A stretch of 64,000 nucleotides of DNA from Pseudoips prasinana. Taxonomy: Eukaryota > Arthropoda > Insecta > Lepidoptera > Nolidae. The translations under genes were made by a program, and so were the position numbers. Location: NCBI GenBank assembly GCA_951640165.1, contig OX621240.1, forward strand, positions 38,444,713 through 38,508,712. The letters run 5' to 3'. Below are positions 21,641 through 32,335 of the stretch, in pieces. The stretch's first letter is position 1. The number at the start of each line of letters is the position of its first letter. A model generated the notes under the pieces. That model searched no databases. It worked only from the letters and a program-made list of their open reading frames with translations, and was not told where the DNA came from.

Positions 21641-22232
21641 AGCCAAATGTCTTTCACAAAGGTTCTTCTTGATTTGTCATGTCTGTATGTCTGCCCGTCC
21701 GTATGTCACAGCCACTTTTTAACGAAACTATAAGAACTATACTGTCGAATCTTGGTCAGCAGATGTATTCCGTAAGCCGCATTAAGATTTTCACACAAAA
21801 ATAGAAAAACAAACAATAAAATTTGGGGGTCCCTATACTTACTTAGAACTGAATTAAAAAAAAATCATTAAACTATACATGTGGGGTATCTATGGATAGG
21901 ACTTCGAAAATGATATTGAGGTTTATAACATATTTTTTTCTTAACTGTATAGTATGCGCGAGAGACACTTCCAAAGGCGTAAAATGCGGGGGGCATGTAA
22001 CTTCCCCCCCCCCCCTGTAACTTCTAAAATAAGAGAATCATAGAACTAAAACAAATAGATGATGTACATTACCATGCAAACTTCCACCGAAAATTGGTTT
22101 GAACGAGATCTAGTAAGTAGTTTTTTTTATGCGTCATAAATCGTAAACCGCAATTTACCTTCCATTCTATCAACTCAAATACTTGCTGCTACAGAAACAT
22201 TCCGCCTTTCACGGGCGAGTCCGACTCATTAT
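21634..22232 (-). mobile_element. MITE-N, copy (about 600 bp)
   Basis: The opposite orientation of 23507-24083. It includes the GTCTGTATGTCTGCCCGTCC tract, a poly-C run at about 22005-22016 and CACGGGCGAGTCCGACTCA at the right. Short GGGTTCCG-type inverted ends; non-coding. Confidence 0.7.
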
Positions 22233-22500
22233 CTAATCAATGATAAATAAGACCTAGGCTATCAGCCCTCTGCTCAGTAGACTCGTTGGCTAATCGATCA
22301 TTAATAAGACCTAGTCTTCATAGACTCATACCCTCTGTTCAGCAGACTAGATGGCTATTCGATCATAAGATCATTCGATTCATAATAAGATCTAGCGTAT
22401 AAGCCCTCAGCACACAGACTCGTTAGCTAGATGGTCATAAATACGGCCTAACCTATACGCTTGCTGTTCAGACTTTCATAAATCTTAGCTAGTCTAGACT
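22233..22500. repeat. Degenerate tandem repeat, unit about 65-70 bp
   Basis: Repeated strings AATAAGACCTAG, AAGCCCTC, CAGACTCGTTGGCTA and GATCAT recur about four times with drift. A similar unit (AATCTTAGCTAG plus AGACTC) also lies near 21393-21420, also inside the same TTAA element. Confidence 0.6.
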
Positions 22501-22728
22501 CGTACTGTGCAAGTTTTCTTAGAGTGAACGTAATTTTATGTAGTTTTTCTTACTTTACAAACGGTCTTTTCGATCATTCACTGTCACCCACAAGAACGCG
22601 AAAAAGAGTTTCGAACAAATTTTTTTCGGAAGATGTTTCTTTTTTCCGTTATCGTTTGTTGGGATATATAGTTTCGAGGCGCACGGCACCTTTCGAAGTC
22701 CTAACCATAGCTAGACACTAAAAAGTAA

Positions 22729-23303
22729 CAAATAAAAAAAACTTCGTTTAAAAAAACCGACTTCAAAAACTAAAAAGTATAAAAAAAATATCTTAATAAT
22801 GATTTAATTTAATACATCACTTATAATATGATATTAATGAAATAATATAATTTGTATGTGCTGCCTATTGATAGGTTTGAAGTCGGTGCCAAGCCCCGAG
22901 CAAAATAAAAGTTAATATTACATACAGCTTTCATACTTTGTGATGAAATTCCTACACTAAAGATTAACCTAAGTAAATAAACTTAAAGAACAATATGAAT
23001 TAATATGAAACTGTATCATAAAAATATATGACGACTGTCAACGACGTCTGCACGCTTGGGTTGTTTGTGTAGAAATACGAAGCTATCCCGCTGAAAATAA
23101 CGCGCGGCGAGTGTGGTACCTACTATTACATTTGGCTTGGCACCGACTTCAAACCTATCAATAGGCAGCACATACAAATTATATTATTTCATTAATATCA
23201 TATTATAAGTGATGTATTAAATTAAATCATTATTAAGATATTTTTTTTATACTTTTTAGTTTTTGAAGTCGGTTTTTTTAAACGAAGTTTTTTTTTTTAT
23301 TTG
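22729..23303. mobile_element. Foldback element with about 167-bp near-identical arms
   Basis: The left arm 22729-22895 (from CAAATAAA through AACTTCGTTTAAAAAAACCG to GAAGTCGGTGCCAAGCC) is inverted at 23133-23303. Differences are essentially limited to A-run lengths. A 237-bp unique centre has no gene. It is the innermost, youngest insertion of the TTAA element. Confidence 0.85.
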
Positions 23304-23506
23304 ACGTCTGTAGCCGACTGTAGCGGTCAAAAGGTTAATGCAAAAAAAAGGGTTATAAGGGGTAGAAAGGGGGGATGAAGGTTAATATGGAAGTACCGTA
23401 ATTTTTAAAGCCAGACGCTTAAAACTTAATTTTTAGACTGTTGGTTGATATAAATTATGACATTCAATGTTGGTAAAACTTTTAGCCTCAAGGGTGTAAA
23501 AAAAAC

Positions 23507-24083
23507 TGGCCAAGTGCGAGTTGGACTCGCACATGAAGGGTTCCGTAGCAGCAAGTATTTCAGTTGATTAAATGAAAGCAAATTGCGGTTTATAAAGTAT
23601 TAAAAAAACTATTTGCTAGATCTCGTTCAAACCAATTTTCGTTGTTAGTTTCTATGGTAATGTAGGTACATCATATATTTTTTTTAGTTTTATCATTCTC
23701 TTATTTTAGAAGTTACAGGGGGGGGGGGGGACACTCATTTTACCACCTTGGAAGTGTTTCTAGCGCAAACTATTCAGTTTAGACAAAAATTATATTAGGA
23801 ACCTCAATATGATTTTTAAAGACCTATCCATAGACAGCCCACGTGTATGGGTACGATCAAAAAAAAAATATTGAGTTTCAGTTCTATGTATGGCAACCCC
23901 CCAAAATTATTGTTTTTTTTGCGGTTAATGCTGTTCACAGAATACACCTACTTACCAAGTTTCAGCAGTACAGCTCTTATAGTTTCGGAAAAAAGTGGCT
24001 GCGACATACGGACGGACAGACAGACAGACATGACGAATCTATAAGGGATCCGTTTTTTGCCATTTGGCTACGGAACCCTAATA
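23507..24083 (+). mobile_element. MITE-N, full copy
   Basis: Begins GGCCAAGTGCGAGTTGGACT, passes through a poly-G run at about 23719-23730, and ends GACGGACAGACAGACAGACA followed by GGCTACGGAACCCTAA. The AGGGTTCCGTAGC near its start is inverted at its end. Open frames across it are low complexity. Confidence 0.7.
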
Positions 24084-24149
24084 AAAACGCGAGCACAGCT
24101 AGTAATATATATAATAAAAAACACATAAATATAATATTAAAGAGTAAGG

Positions 24150-24250
24150 AACTTTACAAACGCCGGAAGTGTTCTTTAACACCTTCATTAAACGTGCCAA
24201 GAGTTTCGGAACGTCTTATTTTAGCTGGCAAGGGCTTCCATAATCATACT
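24150..24250 (-). mobile_element. LINE C-terminal coding remnant
   Basis: The minus strand reads LWKPLPAKIRRSETLGTFNE then GVKEHFRRL, the sort of C-terminal block seen in many non-LTR ORF2 proteins. A stop lies just upstream. Clade not resolved. Confidence 0.55.
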
Positions 24251-24344
24251 GCATGAACTGCAACTTACTTGTCCATAAATACTGTGGAATGCAAAGGTTT
24301 ATGTGGGTTAAAACTATTAAAGTGTTCACACCCTCATTTAGAAT

Positions 24345-24870
24345 TCCGTCTTTTTACATTAGCGGCCCCTGAGCTGTGGCCCGAACCCCATAACGGTGTC
24401 CTCAGGTATTAGTCGCTTAAATTAAGCTACTGGTTGAGAGCTTTGTGAGCAAGCCAACTTCAACTTTTACTTGTCTACAATTTTTAATTTTAATACAATA
24501 GTACGTAAGTGATAATAATTACTTATTTAATGCAATTTTTTCTTACTTTCAAGTAAATACTTTTATTAAAACTTGCTGTGTACGACTGTACTTAAATTGT
24601 TTTATTCCTTAAAATAAAAGTGTGCCAATAGCCTACTACATATTTTTGGAGGTATCGATTCGCACACCAATAAATTAACTTCGTGCAAATCGCCTTCAGA
24701 AAAAATTATATTATTGAAAAGAGTCGATTCGCACGTTTCGTGCCCATTCAATTCGTGCGAATCGTATAATAAGCCCTTTATTCTACTATATTTATGTACT
24801 GCTTTGTGAGCTTGACATGTGTATGTTTTATACCCAAGTACTGAATACATTTTATTATTTCATAAACTTA
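24345..24870 (+). mobile_element. LINE-B 3' end
   Basis: TCCTCAGGTATTAGTCGCTT, AATTAAGCTACTGGTTGAGA and a terminal TGAATACATTTTATTATTTC match 8680-9085 and 39063-39440. Confidence 0.65.
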
Positions 24871-25034
24871 TTTCTATACGGTAAAAAGTTAGTTTTTAGT
24901 GAAAAGGCAGCCAAATGTACTATAACTTAATTTCTATATTTGTGTTCAATGTTTTATTTCATTTTTTTGGCTATAAAGATTAGTTACTACTCACTATAAA
25001 GGTTACTTACTACTAGTTCAATTTCATCTTAATC

Positions 25035-25425
25035 CATAACAATGCAGATGATCCCAAACTAAGCAGAGCTTGACCTATGGAAACTAGATAACTGATATAC
25101 TACATATTAGTACCTTTCTATTTTAAATACATACTTATATAGATAAATACCTGTGCCCCGCGGTGTTACCCGCGTTAAATTTTATAATTTTTTTTTGCTA
25201 TAAACCTCACGGAGCCCGAGACCTTTCCAACGAATGCAAAACCGTGGAAATAGGTTCGTGCGTTCTGGAGTTATAGCGTCAGGAAGGAAAACCCGACTTA
25301 TTTTTATATAGTTACACCCAGACTCGACATGTTCATGCACACAAATATCTGTCCTGGGAGGGAATCGAACCTACGACCTGCGCCGTGAAAAGCAAATGTC
25401 TACCACGCCAACCAGCCTGTAAATC
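25035..25425 (-). mobile_element. SINE-D, copy split by a Helitron fragment
   Basis: The 3' domain (GATCCCAAACTAAGCAGAGC antisense) lies at the left and the head (CTGTCCTGGGAGGGAATCGA antisense) at the right. The normal continuity ATAGATAATTACACCC is broken by 25151-25303. Confidence 0.75.
25151..25303 (-). mobile_element. Helitron 3'-end fragment inside SINE-D
   Basis: The minus strand ends CGGGTAACACCGCGGGGCACAG. The final CTAG has decayed and the 5' TC terminus is not found. It sits at the same point of SINE-D (GATAA/TTACACCC) as the Helitron at 59111-59542. Confidence 0.65.
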
Positions 25426-25446
25426 TTATTTGATCTTATTTATCCC

Positions 25447-25551
25447 CTGTGTTTGCGCACACACTCGTGCACTATAATATGTCCTGCGCAATTGGCTAGT
25501 CTCCATTGAGACTGGCCGCCGTGGCCGAAATTCGGTCGGGAGGACATTATG
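25447..25551 (+). mobile_element. SINE-C 3' fragment
   Basis: TGTGTTTGCGCACACACTCG through GAGACTGGCCGCCGTGGCCG to GGGAGGACATTATG matches the 3' third of SINE-C. Confidence 0.75.
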
Positions 25552-25724
25552 GGGGTCGAATGAAACCACGTTTAAAGGTATTACTGCTAAGGCAGCAGGG
25601 TTCCTGGGTAGTTTAGTGTTAAACGATACCTATATTTAAATATAGAGGAGCATAGTAGTAATGTGCACAATGAGACAATTGACTGGGAAAGTACCTCCTC
25701 CTCACAGCTTATACTCCAAATTTA

Positions 25725-25990
25725 TTACCTCGATGCTCTCACCGATTCGTAGGAGATCGGCGAGGTTAAGCAGGCTAGGCTCGCGGTCAGCCCATAGATG
25801 AATGACCGCCAAAGTGGTTTAATTTCTTAGCGTCTCTGTGCTTCGTGGGGCACGTTAAGCTGTCGGTCCCGGTTGTAGTCATTAGACAACAGTCGTTAAG
25901 CCATGTCAGAGGCCGAATGGACGGCTTGAATAACTCTGACACTAGGGTAACCACTGCCCATACGATAAGTAAGTAAATGGAGTGAATTAT
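25725..25990 (+). mobile_element. 5S-rRNA-derived SINE, copy 1
   Basis: GATCGGCGAGGTTAAGCAGG, then CTCGCGGTCAGCCCATAGAT-GAATGACCGCC, closely parallels the 5S rRNA internal promoter region (box A GTTAAGC, box C GATGGGTGACC). The homology stops after box C and passes into a SINE body ending CACTGCCCATACG and a short AAGT-rich tail. A second copy at 29145-29395 has the same body. Confidence 0.7.
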
Positions 25991-26141
25991 TTGTGTGAGT
26001 AATGACGCACGAGAACTCATTAATAAGGAGACTAGCGTAGCCAAATAATAATAACAGCTTTATTTCTTCTCTCACACAGAAAATTACAAGATAAATGTCT
26101 TATTATTTTATTTTGTGGTGACGAAGTATTCGAGATATATA

Positions 26142-26142
<1 letters not shown>

Positions 26143-26184
<42 letters not shown>

Positions 26185-26212
26185 CTGTGTGTGTGTTTGT
26201 GTGCATGTGTAT
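26143..26212 (+). repeat. (GT)n microsatellite
   Basis: About 70 bases of GT repeats with a few interruptions. The antisense His/Thr-rich frame here is an artefact. Confidence 0.95.
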
Positions 26213-26739
26213 TTAAGGGTAGTGCGATCTTAATATGAAAATAACTACCTATGGTAGGTTTGCTATGCTTCGTTCTACCCCAATGGCAGCAAAGCTTGTA
26301 TTTCAAGTAACCACTTGCCCTTAGATAAGCCATTTGATTATTTTGACTTACAACTATCTAAATATTCTAGTCACATAAGATTGTGAATTCCAAACTATTA
26401 AGTTTCTTTTATATTGCTCCTCAAAGTATCGATTCTCTCAACAATTACGAGTATTTGAACTCCAGCATATTAAGCACCGATTAGGTAAGTTCTGAGCGCT
26501 AATTAGTAATCCCAGCAGGGATTTGCGGTCGCAACATTTAACAGACAAGCAATTAACTCTCAATTTACACATATCTTCACAAGGTTTTTTACCATTACTA
26601 CTCCAAAACAATGTTTTGTGCTTTTTAGTGTTTTTTTTTTATTTGCTAAATATGGATACATATAAGTAGATGTTAAGATATTACATATAATTGTCCTAGA
26701 CTATTTTTAGTGCTATTTTTAAATGTCATTAAATATGTT
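26213..26739. other. No recognised feature
   Basis: No supported frame or repeat partner. Confidence 0.4.
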
Positions 26740-27960
26740 TTTCCTATATTAAATTATTTGATGTTAACCATTGTACTATGTCATGCAGTGTATTGCTAAT
26801 ATCAGTTTCTAAAGATAATTTATCATATCCAGTGAAAACAATCGTACTGTCATCAGCGAACAAAATTATTGGGTGCCTCCTAACTTTTGGCAAATTGTTT
26901 AAATATATATTTAACAAAAGAGGTCCTAGAACACTGCCTTGTGGAATACCTAGTTTAACTTCGCTATATTTTGATGTATATACTTTTTCTTGTCTAAGAT
27001 ATGGACACATTTTTGTAATTTGTGTACATTGGAATCTATGGGTAAGATATGATTTTATGAGCTTTAACACATTTCCTCTGACCCCCTAAGAATACAGCTT
27101 ATTTAAAAGTATTTTATGATCGACGCAGTTGAAAGCTTTTGTGAGATCCATATAAAGCGTCCATACTGGTATCTTTTTATCAACATTTTCGACAACCTTT
27201 TGGAGAAAATTAGAGATTTCTACATTAATAGACATATCTTTCCGGAAACCGACCTGTTCTTTTGCAAAAATATTGATCGTTTAAAAAAAATGTATAATCC
27301 TTTATTACCCCCTCAAATATCTTCGAAATGGTTGGTATTAGTGCTATAGGCCGGTAACAGCTCATACACTCTATGTCATCCTTTTTAAAGAGTGGTTTTA
27401 TAACTGTAAATTTCAGTTTATCCGAAAAGATTCCATCAGTTATACACTTTATTAGATGGCTCAGTATTTGCGATATTTTGAAAGGCAATTGTTTTAATAT
27501 CATAGGTCATAACCGATACTTCGAGTATTTTTTAAGTCTCTTATTATATTATATATCTCTTGAGGTGACGACGATGTCATAAACGAAGAATTAATAGTAT
27601 ATATTATAATATTCACGTCAGAGTTAATTTTTTTTCCTTGGTCATATAATGTGACCGTTACGTCTTTAATTTTAATCTGTCCTATTTCATGTCTAGGCTC
27701 ATTCAACCGCGTATTTTTAATTGACTGCCAGGTCGCTTTACATTTGTTTTGAGCTTTATGTATAAACTCATCATTTTGGGCTTGTTGCGTTAGTTTTATG
27801 ATACGGTTTAATCTAACATACAACGATTTAAACTGCACCTTATGTATAGCAGTCCGCTTATTACGATATTGCCATAAAAGCTGTCGCTTCCGCTTGCAAC
27901 ACTTTTTGAGACCACTACTCCTTCCACCTTGGTCGCTTATACGCACATATCCGAATGCGA
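26740..27960 (-). pseudogene. Broken LINE reverse transcriptase
   Basis: Minus-strand remnant of a non-LTR ORF2, in three or more frames. The N-terminal linker (27946-27500) has CKRKRQLLWQYRNKRTA and KATWQSIKN. The next block (27503-27225) has KPLFKKDD and CYRPIALIPTISKIFE. Around 27115-27160 comes MDLTKAFNCVDHKIL, which carries the first catalytic Asp. Then 27070-26744 has LGIPQGSVLGPLLLNIYLN and FADD. The endonuclease and the C-terminus are missing, and frameshifts separate the blocks, so it is inactive. The motif style is that of Jockey-like elements and differs from LINE-A. The element at 63152-64000 is of a similar type. Confidence 0.85.
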
Positions 27961-28783
27961 GTTATCGGAAAACATAAGTATTAAAATAATGTAAATGTGT
28001 CATAAAACAAATCAAATACTACTATAGGGTAGTTCGTTTCAAGTACTTCATGAAAAGCAAGCGAGTTTATGCAATTTTTAACTTTTTCGGCATTTTCCTT
28101 ACTATAGTCTCGTCTCTCAACATACCAATATTTCTAGATACATCAGAACGCGGACGTATTAAAAACAATCTGATAAACTTTTAAACAAATTACTATTAAA
28201 AAAAACTAAAATGAAATACGCTTATTATTGTAAAAAAAAGTGTAAGATTGTGTAATCGGGACAAGTCCCGGCCTCCTCTTAGCCACCACTACAACTCCTG
28301 TTAGCCAGGATCAACAGTTGCACACAATAAAATGACACTGAGCGGTGATGCTTAGGCATGTCGCGGAAAATCGCTTAACTGTCTTGGATCTCGCAACGAA
28401 TTCAATCAGAAAGAAAAAGGGAGGAGTTAGAAAATGAATAGTTCCCCTTCCCTCCAGAGGAAGCGGGAGACAGAATGATGTAGAGAGATAGCTTCATAAA
28501 ACGACAGAATTGCAACTAAAGAAGCCAGCTGCAAAAGCATCGAGGATCAATTTAAGGCTCCTAAGTGAGCTGTTATATTTGATTCCAATAGTAGGTATGG
28601 CAAGAGCGCTTAAACGCACGGAAGTTGTTCCTTGTTGCTACACGTTGTTATAAGATTGTGTAAGAAGAGGAAAAGAGAGCGATACAAATGAGTTTTGCAG
28701 CAAGTTACCCAAATGCGTACACATATTGTACTCTATTTTATTCTTTCCCAACCCTATAAGAGTGCTATAATTTAACTTAACAT
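27961..28783. other. No recognised feature
   Basis: About 800 bases without a supported frame. A GGGACAAGTCCC palindrome lies at about 28258. Purine-rich patches at 28405-28465 and 28660-28680 carry no identifiable gene. Confidence 0.4.
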
Positions 28784-28975
28784 CAGCAGCGGCTAAGTCA
28801 GTCGCCTCGCCACTTCGTGTCGCGGGTTCGAGTCCCGCGACGGACAACTATTTGAGTGACCCATAAATAATTATTCTGAGTCTGGATGTAATTTGTGTCT
28901 GTTTATTATATGTATGTTTTGTAAAACCCCACGACACAGGGATTAGATACCCTAGTGCGGGCGTCGTCAAAAGAA
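28784..28975 (+). mobile_element. SINE-B, copy 4
   Basis: Head GCAGCGGCTAAGTCAGTCGC, B box GGGTTCGAGTCCCGCG and 3' CACGACACAGGGATTAGAT are all present. Confidence 0.8.
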
Positions 28976-29144
28976 AAAAATAAAAAGAATAAATATTTGT
29001 TTGAAACTTGCTATTTATTAATCCAATCAACAACTTGGCATAGTTATTGATTGGATTAATAATAGTAAAATACAAATAAAGATCATTAATCCTGTAATTT
29101 CACATATTATACAGATGTTCCCTAGAATAATAATGGTAAGGAGG

Positions 29145-29395
29145 CGCTCATAGCCCGGTCCGTAAGTGATTGGCGAGGTTAAGCAACTAGGCTCGCGGTT
29201 ATTCCATAGATGGGTAACCGCCAAAGTGGTTTAATTTGTGAGCGTCTCCGTGCTTCGGAGGGCAAGTTAAGCTGTCGGTCCCGGTTGTAGCCATTAAGTA
29301 ACAGTCGTTAAGCCATGTCAGAGGCCTACTGGGCGGCTTGAACAACTCTACCACCAGGGTAACCACTGCCCATACGGTAGGAAAGAAGAAGAATA
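29145..29395 (+). mobile_element. 5S-rRNA-derived SINE, copy 2
   Basis: GATTGGCGAGGTTAAGCAAC and CCATAGATGGGTAACCGCC mirror 5S box A and box C. The body TGTCGGTCCCGGTTGTAGCC through AACCACTGCCCATACGG is nearly the same as at 25725-25990. It ends in a (GAA)n-like tail. Confidence 0.72.
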
Positions 29396-29397
29396 AT

Positions 29398-29541
29398 GGT
29401 AACAATGTCATCTTGGTCGACCTTGGATACGGCGGCCAGTTTCAATGGAAACTAGACATTTGCGCGAGGTAAAGGAAACGTGAACCTAGGACCTTATTAT
29501 TTGCGGTTGAACATGTTACCGCTGGACAAACGAGGCAGTCA
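29398..29541 (-). mobile_element. SINE-C, internally deleted copy
   Basis: 3' end (ACGGCGGCCAGTTTCAATGG antisense) and head (CCGCTGGACAAACGAGGCAG antisense) are joined without the central body. Confidence 0.7.
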
Positions 29542-29989
29542 TAAGAATACCCAATAGCTATTCTATTGGGTATTCTTACATAACATAAGTTAAAAGATTA
29601 AGTTACCCTAAAGTATATGCCTCCATGTTTCTCATCGTCTCATCTTATTCCACTACCTCCTAGCAGAAGTGTGGCAGATAAATGTAATATCGCATTTGGC
29701 ATGTTACTTATCAAAAGAAACCCAATCTGAACAAATTGAAACGTCCAGAATGGCCGCAATAAAGGAAGGGAATTCGTGAACCGTATTCAAGAATCTCAGC
29801 GAAATGTCTCGTCATCTGAGTAGTACATGAAAGTCGAGGACTGCCAAATCTTTACTTTCCATAAACCTGAATGATACGAGTACCTCAAACTTAACATTAA
29901 AATGTATTAACACGATGAGCCAAACAGGCATTATTTAAACTTATTTTTTCTTATTAAACTGCCCGCATGCATATTCATATTTATCGTCA
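29542..29989. other. No recognised feature; one hairpin
   Basis: GAATACCCAATAG/CTATTGGGTATTC forms a compact inverted repeat at about 29545-29576. Otherwise nothing is recognised. Confidence 0.5.
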
Positions 29990-30150
29990 TCCTACTATAT
30001 AATATTATAAACGTGAAATTTTGTAAGTATGGATGGATGTTTGTTACTCTTTCACGTAAAAACTACTGAATAGATTTTAATGAAACTTTACAATAATATA
30101 GCTTATACATCAGAATAACACATAGGCTACAATTTATAACGATATTGTGT
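29990..30150 (+). mobile_element. Helitron 5'-end fragment
   Basis: Starts TCCTACTATATAATATTATA and continues ACGTGAAATTTTGTAAGTAT, the usual 5' start of lepidopteran short Helitrons. The 3' hairpin and CTAG are not found downstream before the LINE end at about 30200. Confidence 0.6.
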
Positions 30151-30199
30151 GAACTGTCCCAAATATGATGAGCTGCATGAATGAGCAGTATATGAGATT

Positions 30200-30385
30200 T
30201 TTTCTTACTAGACACTCTGGAATGAATTACCTGCTGCGGTGTTTCCCCAGCGCTACGACATGTCACGGTCGGCAGAGGTTTGCTTTGCCCCCTGGCACTG
30301 CGAATGTCCATGAGCAGCGGTTACCACTTACCATCAGGTGGGCCGCTGGCTCGTCTGCTTCCTAAGGCAATAAAAAAAAAACTTC
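30200..30385 (+). mobile_element. LINE 3' end (separate family) with A tail
   Basis: TCTGGAATGAATTACCTGCT resembles the LWNELP-type C-terminal codons of LINE ORF2. GGTTACCACTTACCATCAGG, TGGGCCGCTGGCTCGTCTGC and a GGCAATAAAAAAAAA terminus follow. Coding is disrupted. Confidence 0.6.
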
Positions 30386-30461
30386 GATACGTCTTATATC
30401 GAAGTGTCTAGTAAGTAGGAAAAAATCTACGACCTGTGAGCTATTCCGCTACAGGTACACA

Positions 30462-30575
30462 TCCTATTAATATTATAAATGCGAAAGTTTGTGAGTATAG
30501 ATGTATGACTGTATGTTTTTTACTCATTTACGCCAAAACTACTTTAACGCGGGTTAAACCGCGGGGCACAGCTAG
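30462..30575 (+). mobile_element. Miniature Helitron, 114 bp, both ends intact
   Basis: Begins TCCTATTAATATTATAAATG, ends with hairpin CGCGGGTTAAACCGCG then GGGCACAGCTAG, and lies between a host A and T, exactly the Helitron target. No coding capacity. Confidence 0.85.
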
Positions 30576-31538
30576 TATTTTTGCATTTTGACAGTATTGA
30601 TAGAGGTAAACACAGCAATGACGCAATACTAGTTATATTCTCTTTGATGACACTTAAAGTGGTTACAACCCCTAAGCCAACAGGCCAGTCGTTATTATTC
30701 TACATCCACCATTATTCAATCGCCAGCACAAAAGACGTTAAAATATTTTATCAATATAAATGGTGTATTCGCTACAACAATAAATTTTAATATACGTCAT
30801 ATTGTGCCGTATCTGGGCCACGGTTCAAGGAAATTGGCAGATAATTTTTAACGGTGACAACGCTTTTATGAATTTAACGAAAAGATTGCTTTATTTTCGA
30901 ACTCATCGGATGCCGTTGTCAATTAAAGAGAACGAATATTAATGAATTATTGTGTTTCATTCTACAGGTTTTCTATTCCTTTCTTTTATAACCGACTTTA
31001 AAAACCCCACCCATCTATGAACTTTCCACGAAACTAGCTTAACCAGGGATACGATTTCAGGACGTAGTTATCGGTATTTAAACTCCCTACCGATATACCA
31101 ACGCGGCAGGCAGAAATAGCTATAACAATGATGACAAGAAAGATTAGCGCATCGAAATCTAACGCTATCAAATGAAACTTCAGCACTATTTTAGATATTG
31201 TTTTAAACTCTGAAACACTAAAATGTGGGACATCACGTCCAGATTCCTGAAGTACTTTTTCATTTCCTAAAAGGTTACCATCTAGGCGAGATAAAAAACA
31301 AGTACACTCAATGTTTGTACAACCGCTTGCGATAGTTTCACGTCAAAAATAATAGATGTCGCTACGAGTCTAATATTAAATCCGTATCTTCATTTAATCT
31401 TCATGTATTTGAAAGCCACCAAAGTTGATGAAGTTCAGCGAATTAGCCGGTATCTATCAAAAAGTTAAAAGCTGTTACTTTATGGCAAATTCAATTTCCA
31501 GCATTAGAACTGTGACCTTCTATCAATTACATCTTATC
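30576..31538. other. No recognised feature
   Basis: Short frames at 30581 and 31425 show no motif, and the latter runs into SINE-C. No repeat partner seen. Confidence 0.4.
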
Positions 31539-31876
31539 TGCCTCGTTGGTCTAGCGGTAGCATGTTCACCCGCAGTAAACGAGATCCTGGGTTCAAATCC
31601 ACGGTCGGGCCAAAAGTGATTTCCTGTAAAAAGAAAAATTTTCAGTCTCAGCTCGAAGTCTGGAAGTTGGCGGTATGTTACGGAGAGCACGTAAAGCCGT
31701 CGATCGTGTACCCGACAGCTTTCCGGTCTTGTTGCTAGTCGTCCCATCGGATCAGGAGAGTGATGGAACAGAAAGTGCCCCTGTGTTTGCGCACACACTT
31801 GTGCACTATAATATGTTCTGCACCCTTGGCTAGTCTACATTGAGACTGACCACCGTGGTCGAAATTCTGCCTGGAG
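31539..31876 (+). mobile_element. SINE-C, copy 3, in a local duplication
   Basis: Complete from CTGCCTCGTTGGTCTAGCGG to GCCTGGAGGAAACAC. Together with its right flank it is repeated at 33683-34203. Confidence 0.85.
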
Positions 31877-32335
31877 GAAACACACACATATACATGGATT
31901 ATAAGATCAATAAAGTTCCACACATATACTTTCATATATGACGCATGACTCAGTAAAACTTTTAAAGATCTAACCCAATTTTTATATCGTCAAAGTAATA
32001 AACATATAATAAAATCGTAAGAAAGTCAAAATTGTACATTGAATATTTTTTTAAAGGATACTTGGGGCGTGATCTACAATCCACATCGAAGCCAAAAATA
32101 TAGTTTTTAGAATTTTTGTCTGTTTATCTGTATGTATGTCCGGTCTAAACTCAAAAAGTACTGCATGGATTTACTTCAAATTTTGTATGATGTTACTAAG
32201 AGATCGGGACAACATATAGGCTACATATTATCACAGCTTAGATAATTTATAAAATGTAACGCGGGTAAAACCGCGGGGCACTGCTAGTCAAAGTAATAAA
32301 CCTCATTCCAAATTCATACTAAAAGAACGCTAACA
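31877..32335 (+). repeat. Duplicated flank, copy A (filled)
   Basis: ACATGGATTATAAGATCAAT through CCAATTTTTATATCG, then, after the insertion at 32004-32287, CTCATTCCAAATTCATACTA. The same series is uninterrupted at 34036-34203. Confidence 0.8.
32004..32287 (+). mobile_element. Helitron-ended element flanked by a 14-bp direct repeat
   Basis: The 3' end is CGCGGGTAAAACCGCGGGGC-ACTGCTAG, the Helitron terminus. TCAAAGTAATAAAC stands on both sides (31990-32003 and 32288-32301) but only once in the empty duplicate at about 34153. Helitrons normally make no target duplication, so this is atypical. Compared with 16654-16985 it lacks the 5' part, which suggests a truncated insertion repaired with duplication. 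Confidence 0.8.

Larger units (their letters stand above)
21103..23338. mobile_element. TTAA-flanked element, 2.2 kb, with nested insertions
   Basis: TTAACCTTTTGACCGC at 21103-21118 and GCGGTCAAAAGGTTAA at 23323-23338 are exact inverses including the TTAA. This suggests a piggyBac-type non-autonomous element with TTAA target duplication. No transposase frame is present. The interior contains a local duplication, a MITE-N copy, degenerate tandem repeats and a long foldback. Confidence 0.75.

Noticed and set aside
26103..26333. His/Thr-rich frame
   Set aside because: Translation of a (GT)n microsatellite.
27116..27349. Plus-strand frame over the broken LINE
   Set aside because: Antisense of reverse-transcriptase codons; the real coding direction is minus.
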